Positions 27,217-34,530 are shown, numbered from the stretch's first letter. The stretch is DNA of 64,000 nt from Herbinix sp. (GCA_029239235.1 JAQZBD010000001.1:1-64000), one strand, 5' to 3'. Numbers and translations are program-made. The notes: generated by a model from the letters alone, not told the origin.

Positions 27217-27771
27217 TTACTTTAAAGCTGGAAGAATCTTTTCAACATCGGTATGAGGTCTTGGGATTACGTGTGTAGCTACTAATTCGCCAAGCTTGGA
27301 TGCGGAGTTTGCACCTGATTCAACAGCTGCTTTAACTGCACCTACATCTCCTCTAACCATAACAGATACAAGTCCAGAACCGATTTTCTCTGTTCCTACT
27401 AAAGTTACGTTTGCAGCCTTTAACATAGCATCTGCTGCTTCAATTGCTGCTACTAAACCTCTTGTTTCAACCATTCCTAATGCTTCCTGAGCCATTTTCT
27501 TTTCCTCCTTGATAGCGTTCGCTATTTCGTTGTTAATAGTTTTGTTTGTAGTGTTTACTGCTTCATTACTTGCATCGTCCGTACTGTCTTTTGCGTCAAG
27601 TACTTCTTCTGTAACTTTCTTTGTTGCTGCTTTGGTTTTGGTTTTTACTTCATTACTTTCATTGGTTTTTACTTCATTATTAACTTCAACTTCTTGTACT
27701 GCTTCTTTTGTAACTTCATTTGCTGGTGTTTTTGAATTACTTTTGGCACCGCGCTTTTTTGAATCTGCCAT
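27217..27771 (-). CDS. BMC-H shell protein with 92-residue charged N-terminal extension and internal start
   Basis: The 184-residue reading has a Lys/Glu/Thr/Asn-rich, low-complexity N-terminus (residues 1-92), including a NEVKTN repeat. A complete hexameric BMC domain follows from [13 protein letters not shown] to the end. The long ATG (27771) has GGAG 5 bp upstream. Inside the frame, AAGGAGG lies 8 bp before the ATG at 27495, so a 92-residue canonical PduA-like shell protein could also be made. That short form is nearly identical to the shell gene at 28350. The extension could face the lumen or cytosol, tether cargo, or be cleaved. Confidence 0.85.
   Translation of the reverse strand: MADSKKRGAKSNSKTPANEVTKEAVQEVEVNNEVKTNESNEVKTKTKAATKKVTEEVLDAKDSTDDASNEAVNTTNKTINNEIANAIKEEKKMAQEALGMVETRGLVAAIEAADAMLKAANVTLVGTEKIGSGLVSVMVRGDVGAVKAAVESGANSASKLGELVATHVIPRPHTDVEKILPALK
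27503..27509 (-). promoter_or_regulatory. Internal in-frame Shine-Dalgarno (AAGGAGG) for short BMC-H form
   Basis: AAGGAGG followed by 8 nt and an ATG lies within the reading frame, where it encodes Lys-Glu-Glu. It matches the arrangement in front of the stand-alone paralogue at 28625. Confidence 0.75.
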
Positions 27772-27848
27772 ATTGTCTCCATTCCGCCGCTAACCTGGCG
27801 GCATAAATTACCATGACATTTATATCGTGCGATCAGATAATTGTGATT

Positions 27849-28157
27849 CTAGTCTTCCATCAAATCCACTGGTTCATTTCCATACATTCTGCTAGCACTA
27901 AGCTTTACCATTCGCATGGTTTCTTCATGTGGATTTGGAATTACTGCATGTACACAAGCTTTCATCGACTTACTTGCAGCAACTTCCACTGCTTCTTTTA
28001 CAGCCGATACATCTCCTTGTATAATGATGGTAACAAGACGTCCGCCTAACTTTCTTTCCCAGGTAACGAATTCCACATCTGCTGTCTTGCACATGATGTC
28101 AAGAGCATCTACTGCGGCTGTTACACTTGGGATCTCAATAAATCCTAATGATTTCAT
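27849..28157 (-). CDS. BMC-H shell protein, divergent
   Basis: The 102-residue protein has a single BMC domain (MKSLGFIEIPSVTAAVDALDI, then GGRLVTIIIQGDVSAVKEAV and HAVIPNPHEE) with a ~15-residue C-terminal tail ending in PVDLMED. It differs clearly from the PduA-like pair around it, so it probably forms a hexamer with a different pore. The pore-loop region around KLGGRL may set permeability. AAAGG site, ATG start. Confidence 0.9.
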   Translation of the reverse strand: MKSLGFIEIPSVTAAVDALDIMCKTADVEFVTWERKLGGRLVTIIIQGDVSAVKEAVEVAASKSMKACVHAVIPNPHEETMRMVKLSASRMYGNEPVDLMED

Positions 28158-28273
28158 CTGTAACCCATACCTTTCGATTTATCTACCTTAACAGGTCTTC
28201 CGGAATTGTTTTATACAAGCGAATTACATATCCTCCAACTTGTTAACTGGGTTCTTTTGAAACTTACACCCGT

Positions 28274-28350
28274 GCCTTTCACTTTTTGATGATATATTCA
28301 AAAAGTGAACAGGCCTTAATAAATAGTTTGAAAATGCGTTTTTTCAAACT
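28274..28350 (-). other. Two intercistronic stem-loops between shell genes
   Basis: GCCT-CACTTTTTGA pairs with TCAAAAAGTG-AGGC (28274-28314). AGTTTGAAA pairs with TTTCAAACT (28325-28350), ending at the stop codon of the upstream shell gene. They could protect or process the mRNA of the most abundant shell protein. Confidence 0.65.
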
Positions 28351-28625
28351 TAGAACTTCGGAAGAATTTTCTCAACATCGGTATGAGGTCTAGGAATAAC
28401 ATGTGTTGCAACTAACTCACCTAATCTGGAAGCTGCTGATGCTCCTACCTCAGTAGCTGCTTTAACTGCACCTACATCACCGCGAACCAATACTGTTACA
28501 AGTCCTGATCCGATTTTCTCTGTTCCTACCAAAGTTACTTCTGCTGCTTTAACCATTGCATCAGCTGCTTCAATCGCTGCTGTAAGACCTCTAGTTTCAA
28601 CCATTCCTAATGCTTCTTGAGCCAT
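28350..28625 (-). CDS. BMC-H shell protein (PduA-like, major)
   Basis: The 91-residue protein is a canonical hexameric shell protein: [22 protein letters not shown], the pore loop [21 protein letters not shown] and the [14 protein letters not shown] end. It is nearly identical to the C-terminal half of the extended gene at 27217, so the two arose by duplication. AGGAGG sits 9 bp before the ATG, and an unusual array of three hairpins precedes it. Confidence 0.95.
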   Translation of the reverse strand: MAQEALGMVETRGLTAAIEAADAMVKAAEVTLVGTEKIGSGLVTVLVRGDVGAVKAATEVGASAASRLGELVATHVIPRPHTDVEKILPKF

Positions 28626-28631
28626 TTTACT

Positions 28632-28730
28632 AATCCTCCTGATTTGGGTGGAGGATTTCTCCTCCTGATTTTAGGTGGAGAGTTTCTCCGCCTGAGATTG
28701 TTTGGTATCAGGAGTATTTAGCCTCCTGAC
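28632..28730 (-). promoter_or_regulatory. Array of three SD-bearing hairpins in the leader of the major shell gene
   Basis: Reading the minus strand, TCAGGAG-N8-CTCCTGA, then GGCGGAG paired with CTCTCCACC, then GGAGGA-GAAA-TCCTCC follow one another at ~35-nt spacing. Each hides a GGAG-type motif in its 5' arm. The real, unpaired AGGAGG comes directly after the last one. Confidence 0.7.
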
Positions 28731-28771
28731 TGTGCTACCTTATCTAGTATTTATCCATTATAATATATTTC

Positions 28772-29089
28772 TTAGTTTTTATCCAGTCCACTAAGTGCAA
28801 GCATTTTCTCAACTGCCGGATCCGGTGCTGCGATAACATGAGTTGTAATAACTCCGGATATTTGATTTGCTGCTTCCTGTGCTGCTTCCACTGCTGCTCT
28901 AACATCAACAACGCTTCCGCGGAATTTTACAGTAACAATGAGTGGAACCGGAAGACTGTCAGCATTTGCAGGCTTATTACGGTCAAAGGCCTCAACAGTT
29001 ACGTTAGCTGCTTTGCATCCGGCATCGCATGCCATAAAAGCTGTAACAAGTCCGAAAACTTCAATTATGCCAACTGCATTTCCCATCAT
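28772..29089 (-). CDS. BMC-H shell protein with insertion
   Basis: The 105-residue single BMC domain starts GNAVGIIEVFGLVTAFMACDAGCKAANV and ends THVIAAPDPAVEKMLALSGLDKN. It carries a ~9-residue insertion (KPANADSLP) in the strand-turn before PLIVTVKFRGSV that other shell proteins here lack. Two Cys residues lie in the first helix. It is the first shell gene of the operon, directly after the alcohol dehydrogenase. ATGATG start with GGAG. Confidence 0.9.
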   Translation of the reverse strand: MMGNAVGIIEVFGLVTAFMACDAGCKAANVTVEAFDRNKPANADSLPVPLIVTVKFRGSVVDVRAAVEAAQEAANQISGVITTHVIAAPDPAVEKMLALSGLDKN

Positions 29090-29146
29090 TTACTCCATTC
29101 TAGCATAAACTTTCATTATGCTTTCCTTATCTATATGAATAACAAG

Positions 29147-30370
29147 TTATTCATTAATGACTGTTACTTTCAGACCTTCCATCTTCAAGTTAGTTACATA
29201 AGCGTCATTGATTTTATCTAAAGGATATTTATGAGTAATTAATTTATTCATTGGTAATCCGATTCCCTTTGCTCTCTTTAAGAAATCGAAGGTTGTAGCA
29301 TAATCTCTTAAGGTATATACCCATGAGCCAACTGTTGTAATCTCTTTTGCACAGATATCAAAGTGAGGATTAATTGTTGCATCTCCACCGTTGATGAAGA
29401 ATCCAAGTTCACATAAACCACCGCCGCTGCGGATGAATTTATAGATATTGGAATGTGCTGCAGGAGATCCTGTACACTGGAACGCGAAGTCAGCAAGTTT
29501 ACCGCCAAATGCGTCTTCCACTGCTGCTGCTAATGCTTCAATTCCCTTATGGTCTTTGAAGTTAACAGTCTTTGTTGCGCCCATTTCTTTTGCAAATTCA
29601 AGTCTTTTAGCTTCGCCGTCTACTGCTACGATATTCTCGATACCCATAGTACGGAGAACTGCGATACAGATTAAACCGATTGGTCCACAACCCTGAACTA
29701 CTACACGGCTGTTAAAACGTAAGATGTTAGTAGTTTTTGCTCTCTCTACTGCATGGATTAATACTGCACATGGCTCGATGAGGATTCTTGATTCAAGATC
29801 AAGATCACTAACATTGAAGATTGTTGATCCGCCGCGGATTACAATGTAATCAGCGAACCATCCATTTAAGTGTGTGCTGTCATCTGGTAAAAGACCATAT
29901 ACATCAGCACCACCAACGTTCTGCTTGTTTAAGTCGAACATTGTAATATCCGGATTATCCTTAAAGATCATACAGGAAACCACTTTATCACCAAGATTAA
30001 GATCTTTGCCTGCACTGTCTTTCTTTACGTTCTTACCCATTTTAACGATCTCGCCGGTTCCTTCATGTCCAAGAACTACAGGAATCAAACCGAATGGATC
30101 TCTTTTGTACTCATGAGCGTCAGTACCGCATACGCCACAGCCTTCTACCTTAACTAAGATATCGTCATCGCCAAGTTCCGGAATTGGATACTCTTGAAGC
30201 TCGATTTTCTCAAGATCAGTTAACATTGCTACACGGCTTGTCTTAGGAATTTCACCGTTTGACTTGTGGGAGCAATTACCGCTGCAACCTTCTTTTTTAG
30301 CAGGCGCCTGTCCAAGCTCTTGAAGTACTTGTTTTACTATATCTTCAATATTTGTTGAATTAATGTCCAT
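29147..30370 (-). CDS. Zinc alcohol dehydrogenase with encapsulation peptide
   Basis: The 407-residue medium-chain dehydrogenase has catalytic-zinc motifs GCGVCGTDAHE and GHEGTGEI and a Rossmann GCGPIGLICIAVL. An N-terminal amphipathic helix (TNIEDIVKQVLQELG) is followed by a linker with KKEGCSGNCSHKSNGE, then the enzyme from about residue 45. The helix is the usual lumen-targeting tag. It probably reduces propionaldehyde to propanol, recycling NAD+ used by the aldehyde dehydrogenase. The Cys-rich linker is unusual. AGGAGG, ATG start. Confidence 0.88.
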   Translation of the reverse strand: MDINSTNIEDIVKQVLQELGQAPAKKEGCSGNCSHKSNGEIPKTSRVAMLTDLEKIELQEYPIPELGDDDILVKVEGCGVCGTDAHEYKRDPFGLIPVVLGHEGTGEIVKMGKNVKKDSAGKDLNLGDKVVSCMIFKDNPDITMFDLNKQNVGGADVYGLLPDDSTHLNGWFADYIVIRGGSTIFNVSDLDLESRILIEPCAVLIHAVERAKTTNILRFNSRVVVQGCGPIGLICIAVLRTMGIENIVAVDGEAKRLEFAKEMGATKTVNFKDHKGIEALAAAVEDAFGGKLADFAFQCTGSPAAHSNIYKFIRSGGGLCELGFFINGGDATINPHFDICAKEITTVGSWVYTLRDYATTFDFLKRAKGIGLPMNKLITHKYPLDKINDAYVTNLKMEGLKVTVINE

Positions 30371-30392
30371 TATTTCCTCCTGTTTATTCGAA

Positions 30393-31790
30393 TTAACGAA
30401 TGCATAAGCTATCTGACATTACACATCTTCTAGCTTTCGTAAAACTTCTTGCTGAAGTAAGACCTTCGCCAGTTCTGCTTGCGATTGTGAAAGTACAGAA
30501 GCCTTCTCCGCCGAAGCCTAATGCTGCATAGGATGGAGCATTCTTTACGAAAATTGCTGTATCGATTGCTTTACCATATTTGGTTAGGTTATCAATATTC
30601 TTGGAGTGCATATGTGCGGAATGGCGATAGCCGTGCTCCAACCATACTGCCTTTTCAATTGCATCGTCGATATCTTTCGCTCTAACAATACCAAGGATTG
30701 GCATCATTAATTCTTCTGCAATGAGTGGATGTTCCTTTTCTCCTTCGAAGATGATGCAGCGTGTTCCCTTTGGTGCATCAACACCGATCATAGAAAGTAA
30801 GGTAACAGCATCTTTACCAACACATTTTCTATTAAGCTGACCTTTAATTACAACAGTATTTAAAAGTTTTTCTTGTTCTTCTGCATTAATCATGTAGCAG
30901 CCGTTCTCTTTTAAGAAGTAGATCAACTCATCCACGATGGTTTCGATTGCTACAACTTCCTTTTCTGCGATACAAGGAAGGTTATTGTCGAAGGTAGCTC
31001 CGTTTACGATATCCCTTGCTGCCTTCTGGATGTCTGCTGTATCATCAACAAGTACCGGAGGATTACCTGCACCGGCACCAATTCCTCTTTTACCGGAGGA
31101 AAGAACTGTTGTTACAACACCAGGACCACCAGTTGCAGCGATTAATTGAATCGCCTTATGCTTCAACATAATGTTGCTGGTTTCCAGAGTAGGCTTTTGA
31201 ACAGTTACTGCGATATTAGCAGGACCGCCAACCTCAAGGGATGCTTCATTTAACATGTTAACTGCATAGATCGAAGTCTTGATTGCCGCAGGATGAGGAT
31301 TAAATACTACTGTATTTCCTCCTGCAATCATACCAATGGTGTTACAGATAATAGTTTCACTTGGATTAGTACATGGAGTAATCGCACCGATTACACCGAA
31401 AGGTCCCATCTCTACTAAAGTCAGACCTCTATCACCAGACCAAGCTGTTGTTGTAATATCTTCAGTACCTGGAGTTTTGTCTGCCAAAAGCTGATGCTTT
31501 AAAATCTTATCTCCGACATTACCCATGCCTGTTTCTTCCACTGCCATCTTTGCAAAGATTTCAGCATTCTCTATTGTTTTCTTACGAATATTGCTTATAA
31601 TTTTTTCTCTGGCGTCCATCGGCAGCTTCTGCATGATCTTCTGAGCCTTGATAGAAGCTTCAATTGCTTCATTCATATCCTCGAAGACACCTAGTTCTTT
31701 ACTAGAAGCTGAAGTACTTGATGTTTCTGCCTGTAGTTTTCTGACTACTTCTTTAACGATATCCTGGAGTAAAGCTTCGTTCTCCATCAC
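30393..31790 (-). CDS. CoA-acylating propionaldehyde dehydrogenase (PduP-like) with encapsulation peptide
   Basis: The 465-residue enzyme belongs to the EutE/PduP class: short aldehyde dehydrogenase with catalytic Cys273 in NNLPCIAEKEVV and the AITPCTNPSETI nucleotide region. Residues 1-20 (NEALLQDIVKEVVRKLQAE) form the targeting helix, followed by a Ser-rich linker. It oxidises propionaldehyde to propionyl-CoA with NAD+. AGGAGG lies 7 bp before a GTG at 31790 that is directly followed by an ATG, so the start is one of the two. It is 22 bp upstream of the alcohol dehydrogenase. Confidence 0.92.
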   Translation of the reverse strand: MMENEALLQDIVKEVVRKLQAETSSTSASSKELGVFEDMNEAIEASIKAQKIMQKLPMDAREKIISNIRKKTIENAEIFAKMAVEETGMGNVGDKILKHQLLADKTPGTEDITTTAWSGDRGLTLVEMGPFGVIGAITPCTNPSETIICNTIGMIAGGNTVVFNPHPAAIKTSIYAVNMLNEASLEVGGPANIAVTVQKPTLETSNIMLKHKAIQLIAATGGPGVVTTVLSSGKRGIGAGAGNPPVLVDDTADIQKAARDIVNGATFDNNLPCIAEKEVVAIETIVDELIYFLKENGCYMINAEEQEKLLNTVVIKGQLNRKCVGKDAVTLLSMIGVDAPKGTRCIIFEGEKEHPLIAEELMMPILGIVRAKDIDDAIEKAVWLEHGYRHSAHMHSKNIDNLTKYGKAIDTAIFVKNAPSYAALGFGGEGFCTFTIASRTGEGLTSARSFTKARRCVMSDSLCIR

Positions 31791-31837
31791 TTTATTACCT
31801 CCTCATTGATGTCTTCTTCAAACTTTGAGAAGATGAA

Positions 31838-32638
31838 TTATTTTAAGCCTAACTGCTCGATAACTTTCTTAGCGATTTCAGAAACAATGTCATCTGCTTT
31901 TGTTTCTGTTGTTGCAGCATGATTACCACAGTTATGGCAGCTAGAACCACCTTTATTAACCTTAGCGCAAAGATCAGCAGGATGCTTTCCTGTCATACCA
32001 AACTGTCTACGAATCTCATATAATCTCTCTACCTGAGCGTCGGATAATTCCTGAGGTCCACCTAACTGCTTGGAGATGAATAATAACTGTGCGTAGAACT
32101 CAACTGATTCCATCTTGTGATAAGCTGCTAATAAGGAATCAGAGAAGGTTAATGCGCCATGATTCTCTAATAATACTGCATCATAGTACTGAACATACTT
32201 AGCAACTGCATCCGGAATCTCTTCGGTAGAAGGTGTGCCGTACTCAGCGATTGGTACGCAGCCAAGAGTGATAACTGCTTCTGGCATGATAGGCTGTGTC
32301 AACGGGATACCCGCAATAGCAAAGCCTGTTGCATACATTGGATGAGCATGTACTACTGAGTTAACGTCTGGTCTGTCTTTGTAAACACGCATATGCATTT
32401 TGATTTCTGATGAAGGCTTAAAATCGCCGTTTGCCTGAAGAACCTTACCATTCTTGTCAACCTTACAGATGTACTCTGGTGTCATAAAACCTTTGCTTAC
32501 GCCAGTAGGTGTACATAAGAATTCATTCTCATTTAACTTTACGGAAATGTTACCATCATTAGCAGCAACCATCCCTTTGTTATAAATTCTTCTACCTATC
32601 TCGCATATTTCTTTTTTGATTTCGTATTCTGACTTCAT
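31838..32638 (-). CDS. fucA: L-fuculose-1-phosphate aldolase with C-terminal encapsulation peptide
   Basis: AGGAGG precedes the ATG at 32638 (266 residues); the track's upstream 33 codons include the promoter and are not coding. Class II aldolase motifs: NDGNISVK phosphate loop, HAHPMYATGFA and LENHGALTF. It splits fuculose-1-phosphate to DHAP and lactaldehyde. After the fold, a linker with CHNCGNH leads to an amphipathic helix (ADDIVSEIAKKVIEQLGLK) typical of targeting peptides, here at the C-terminus. First gene of the operon; promoter annotated upstream. Confidence 0.9.
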   Translation of the reverse strand: MKSEYEIKKEICEIGRRIYNKGMVAANDGNISVKLNENEFLCTPTGVSKGFMTPEYICKVDKNGKVLQANGDFKPSSEIKMHMRVYKDRPDVNSVVHAHPMYATGFAIAGIPLTQPIMPEAVITLGCVPIAEYGTPSTEEIPDAVAKYVQYYDAVLLENHGALTFSDSLLAAYHKMESVEFYAQLLFISKQLGGPQELSDAQVERLYEIRRQFGMTGKHPADLCAKVNKGGSSCHNCGNHAATTETKADDIVSEIAKKVIEQLGLK

Positions 32639-32654
32639 ACATGTCCTCCTATTA

Positions 32655-32785
32655 TGTGTTACATAAAATTTGTTGTTTTGGTTTGATTTTTTTTGGTTTG
32701 TCTTTATTCTAATACCTGTATATTCTTTTGTCAACATGTATTTGTTGTTTTTATGTTGTTTTTGTTTGTTTTTCTTTTGGTCTTG
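32655..32785 (-). promoter_or_regulatory. A/C-rich repeated operator candidate around the BMC promoter
   Basis: On the minus strand, motifs of the type CAAACCAAAA (twice downstream of the promoter) and AACAACA/AAACAAA (several times upstream) flank the -35/-10. The minus strand of the tract is very poor in G. It is a possible DeoR-type binding region. Confidence 0.45.
32706..32734 (-). promoter_or_regulatory. Sigma-A promoter of the BMC operon
   Basis: TTGACA and TAGAAT on the minus strand are separated by exactly 17 bp, ~70 bp ahead of the fucA start. This is one of the best promoter matches in the window. Confidence 0.8.
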
Positions 32786-32811
32786 CTTGTATTTTTTTGG
32801 TAATACAAGAA

Positions 32812-32855
32812 AAAAGAAGGTATTTTAGATATAACACTCCAAAATACCTTCTTTT
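32812..32855 (-). terminator. Terminator upstream of the BMC operon
   Basis: AAAAGAAGGTATTTT pairs with AAAATACCTTCTTTT across a 14-nt loop, with T-rich tails on both strands. It probably insulates the operon from transcripts coming from the 33.2-33.7 kb gene. Confidence 0.75.
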
Positions 32856-33032
32856 CTTTCTCAATTAAACTATTTTATGGATGAATCAAGAATAAATCTT
32901 TATATTATTTGATCTATGGGATACCCCATAAACTCACTTCTTCTTATTATAACAATATGATTTGAGTAAGAAGAATCAATGCAATTATATAAGAATATGA
33001 TTAGAGCACAATTGCCTACATTAACCTAAAGC

Positions 33033-33172
33033 GGTGAAACTGGGTGCATCTATATCCATATGGGCGAAGACCGGGTCTCCCGTGATTGCCTGCACTTTGC
33101 AATCATGGGCATGTTTACAGAAGCAAGCTTCTGCGGCGAGCCCAGGTGGATATAGATGCACCCAGTTTCACC
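33033..33172. repeat. Palindromic element, copy 1 (26-bp perfect stem)
   Basis: GGTGAAACTGGGTGCATCTA... (26 nt) is perfectly complementary to 33147-33172. The interior holds GGGCGAAGACCGGG, an inner hairpin CCCGTGATTGC/GCAATCATGGG, and an extra small hairpin AGAAGC/GCTTCT that is absent from the other copies. Homology with copy 3 continues on the right to ~33211. Confidence 0.9.
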
Positions 33173-33232
33173 TCACAGCCTAAATCTAACACATTTAACA
33201 CTCAAATCATATTAATATAGTACAAAGTCTTT

Positions 33233-33691
33233 TTATTTATCTCTAATTCCTTTCCGTTCATTCAAAATAATCTTATCCAGAACTGCTTTATACACTAAGA
33301 TTAATTGTGCATCGATATAGCAGAATTTGTTTGTAATATATTCGTAAGCCTTATAGACAAAGCAGACGCTTATACTTATTAAAGCTACCATAGTCAACAG
33401 CGGCTGCAAATCCTTTGCAATTAAAAAGACAGATGCTGATAAATAAAATAAAAATGCAAGAAAAAAATTCTTACTAATACGAAAAGCAAGAAGCATTGTA
33501 TCATTTAATCGATTATGCATTTTAGCTATTGACTTTATATCTCGACTTTGTAACTTTTCATACATATCCTCGTATATGGTTTTGCTGTTACTTATTTTCG
33601 TTTCCATATTCTTTTTTACATAAGAAGAGTATCGGCGATATTCAGCTTCCCCAAGCTCTTTTCTAATTAATTTTTTAAATACATTTGACAT
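33233..33691 (-). CDS. Hypothetical two-helix membrane protein
   Basis: I do not recognise this 152-residue protein. It has a basic, helical N-terminus (~70 residues, KKLIRKELGEAEYRRYSSYV), two adjacent hydrophobic segments (FFLAFLFYLSASVFLIA and LLTMVALISISVCFVYKAY), and a short C-terminal helix. No catalytic motif is seen. A GGAGG site and ATG support real translation. It is alone, with palindromic copy 1 61 bp past its stop. Confidence 0.6.
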   Translation of the reverse strand: MSNVFKKLIRKELGEAEYRRYSSYVKKNMETKISNSKTIYEDMYEKLQSRDIKSIAKMHNRLNDTMLLAFRISKNFFLAFLFYLSASVFLIAKDLQPLLTMVALISISVCFVYKAYEYITNKFCYIDAQLILVYKAVLDKIILNERKGIRDK

Positions 33692-34131
33692 AAAATTCCT
33701 CCATTATACACCAATGAACTAAACCTAGCAAGAAATCCTTTTATTTGACTTTTATACCATAATACTTCTTTTTTGTCCAGTTCCTTATATATATTCGGCT
33801 TTCAAATTATATTTCATATATACTATTATTCTCAAACAGCTCAAAATAAACCTCAGCAAATATTGTTTCTATTTCCATCGTAACTATCTATTGAACGCTT
33901 GAATCAATTTTCTTTAACGATTCATTTCTTAAATTTATTTCAAATCAATATCTTCTGTTAGACAAATTTCAAAATAATTGACCGTAGATTTATTAACAAA
34001 TTGTTCATAATATATCCATACAATAATCATATATGTACTTTATAATCAAAAATAAGTTAAGAAGATTACTTCATTAACTGATGAAAGCACTACAATTTAA
34101 TATCGCTTACAAGATAATTTTTTTCATAAAA

Positions 34132-34170
34132 TAAGCCCGGCAGCTACCCTCCCCCCTCTACCGGGCTTCT
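34132..34170. other. GC-rich stem-loop with C-rich loop, possible small RNA part
   Basis: AAGCCCGG pairs with CCGGGCTT around a loop containing CCCTCCCCCCTCT. On the minus strand the loop reads AGAGGGGGGAGGG. Flanking TAAAA/TTTTA can extend the stem. It stands out sharply from its AT-rich surroundings. Confidence 0.6.
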
Positions 34171-34223
34171 CCTCTTTTATAAGCCCAGATTCAGGAGGAT
34201 TTCCTTTGTAATGTAAGATTAGT

Positions 34224-34252
34224 TAAGACAGTTTTCTGTCTTATTTTTTTTG
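34224..34252 (+). terminator. Rho-independent terminator of an unidentified plus-strand transcript
   Basis: AAGACAG-TTTT-CTGTCTT is followed by ATTTTTTTT. There is no plus-strand gene upstream, so it would end a non-coding transcript running through the GC-rich stem-loop. Confidence 0.65.
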
Positions 34253-34357
34253 CTTTAAAGATATATCATGATCAACTCCATTAATGAAATCAACTAAGAT
34301 AATTTACTATAATATATGGTTTTTACTATTTCAATGTTCATATCTAGTGAAACAATT

Positions 34358-34530
34358 GCATTTACTGAGAATTAAAAAGCGTTTTCGCAAAACTGAAAAC
34401 ATATCACTGAAAGTGGAAAATGCGTTCACAGAGATCTAAAAATGCATTTACCAAGTATATAGCATACGTTTAGAGAACTGAAAAGACATTCACAGAGTAC
34501 TAAAAATACATTTACATAGAAGATAAAAGA
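34358..34530. repeat. Degenerate ~22-nt tandem repeat array upstream of upp
   Basis: About eight imperfect units of the form GCATTTACTGAGAACTAAAAA follow each other. Units vary by substitutions and one or two bases in length. No ORF runs through them. Confidence 0.65.

Larger units (their letters stand above)
32639..33232. other. Intergenic region upstream of the BMC operon
   Basis: The region holds the operon promoter, the A/C-rich tract, a terminator and palindromic element copy 1, all annotated separately. A small hairpin TTGTATT/AATACAA lies at ~32786-32809. No further gene is visible. Confidence 0.6.

Noticed and set aside
32639-32737. Upstream 33 codons of the track FucA ORF
   Set aside because: They overlap the TTGACA/TAGAAT promoter and 5' leader; a much better AGGAGG lies before the ATG at 32638.
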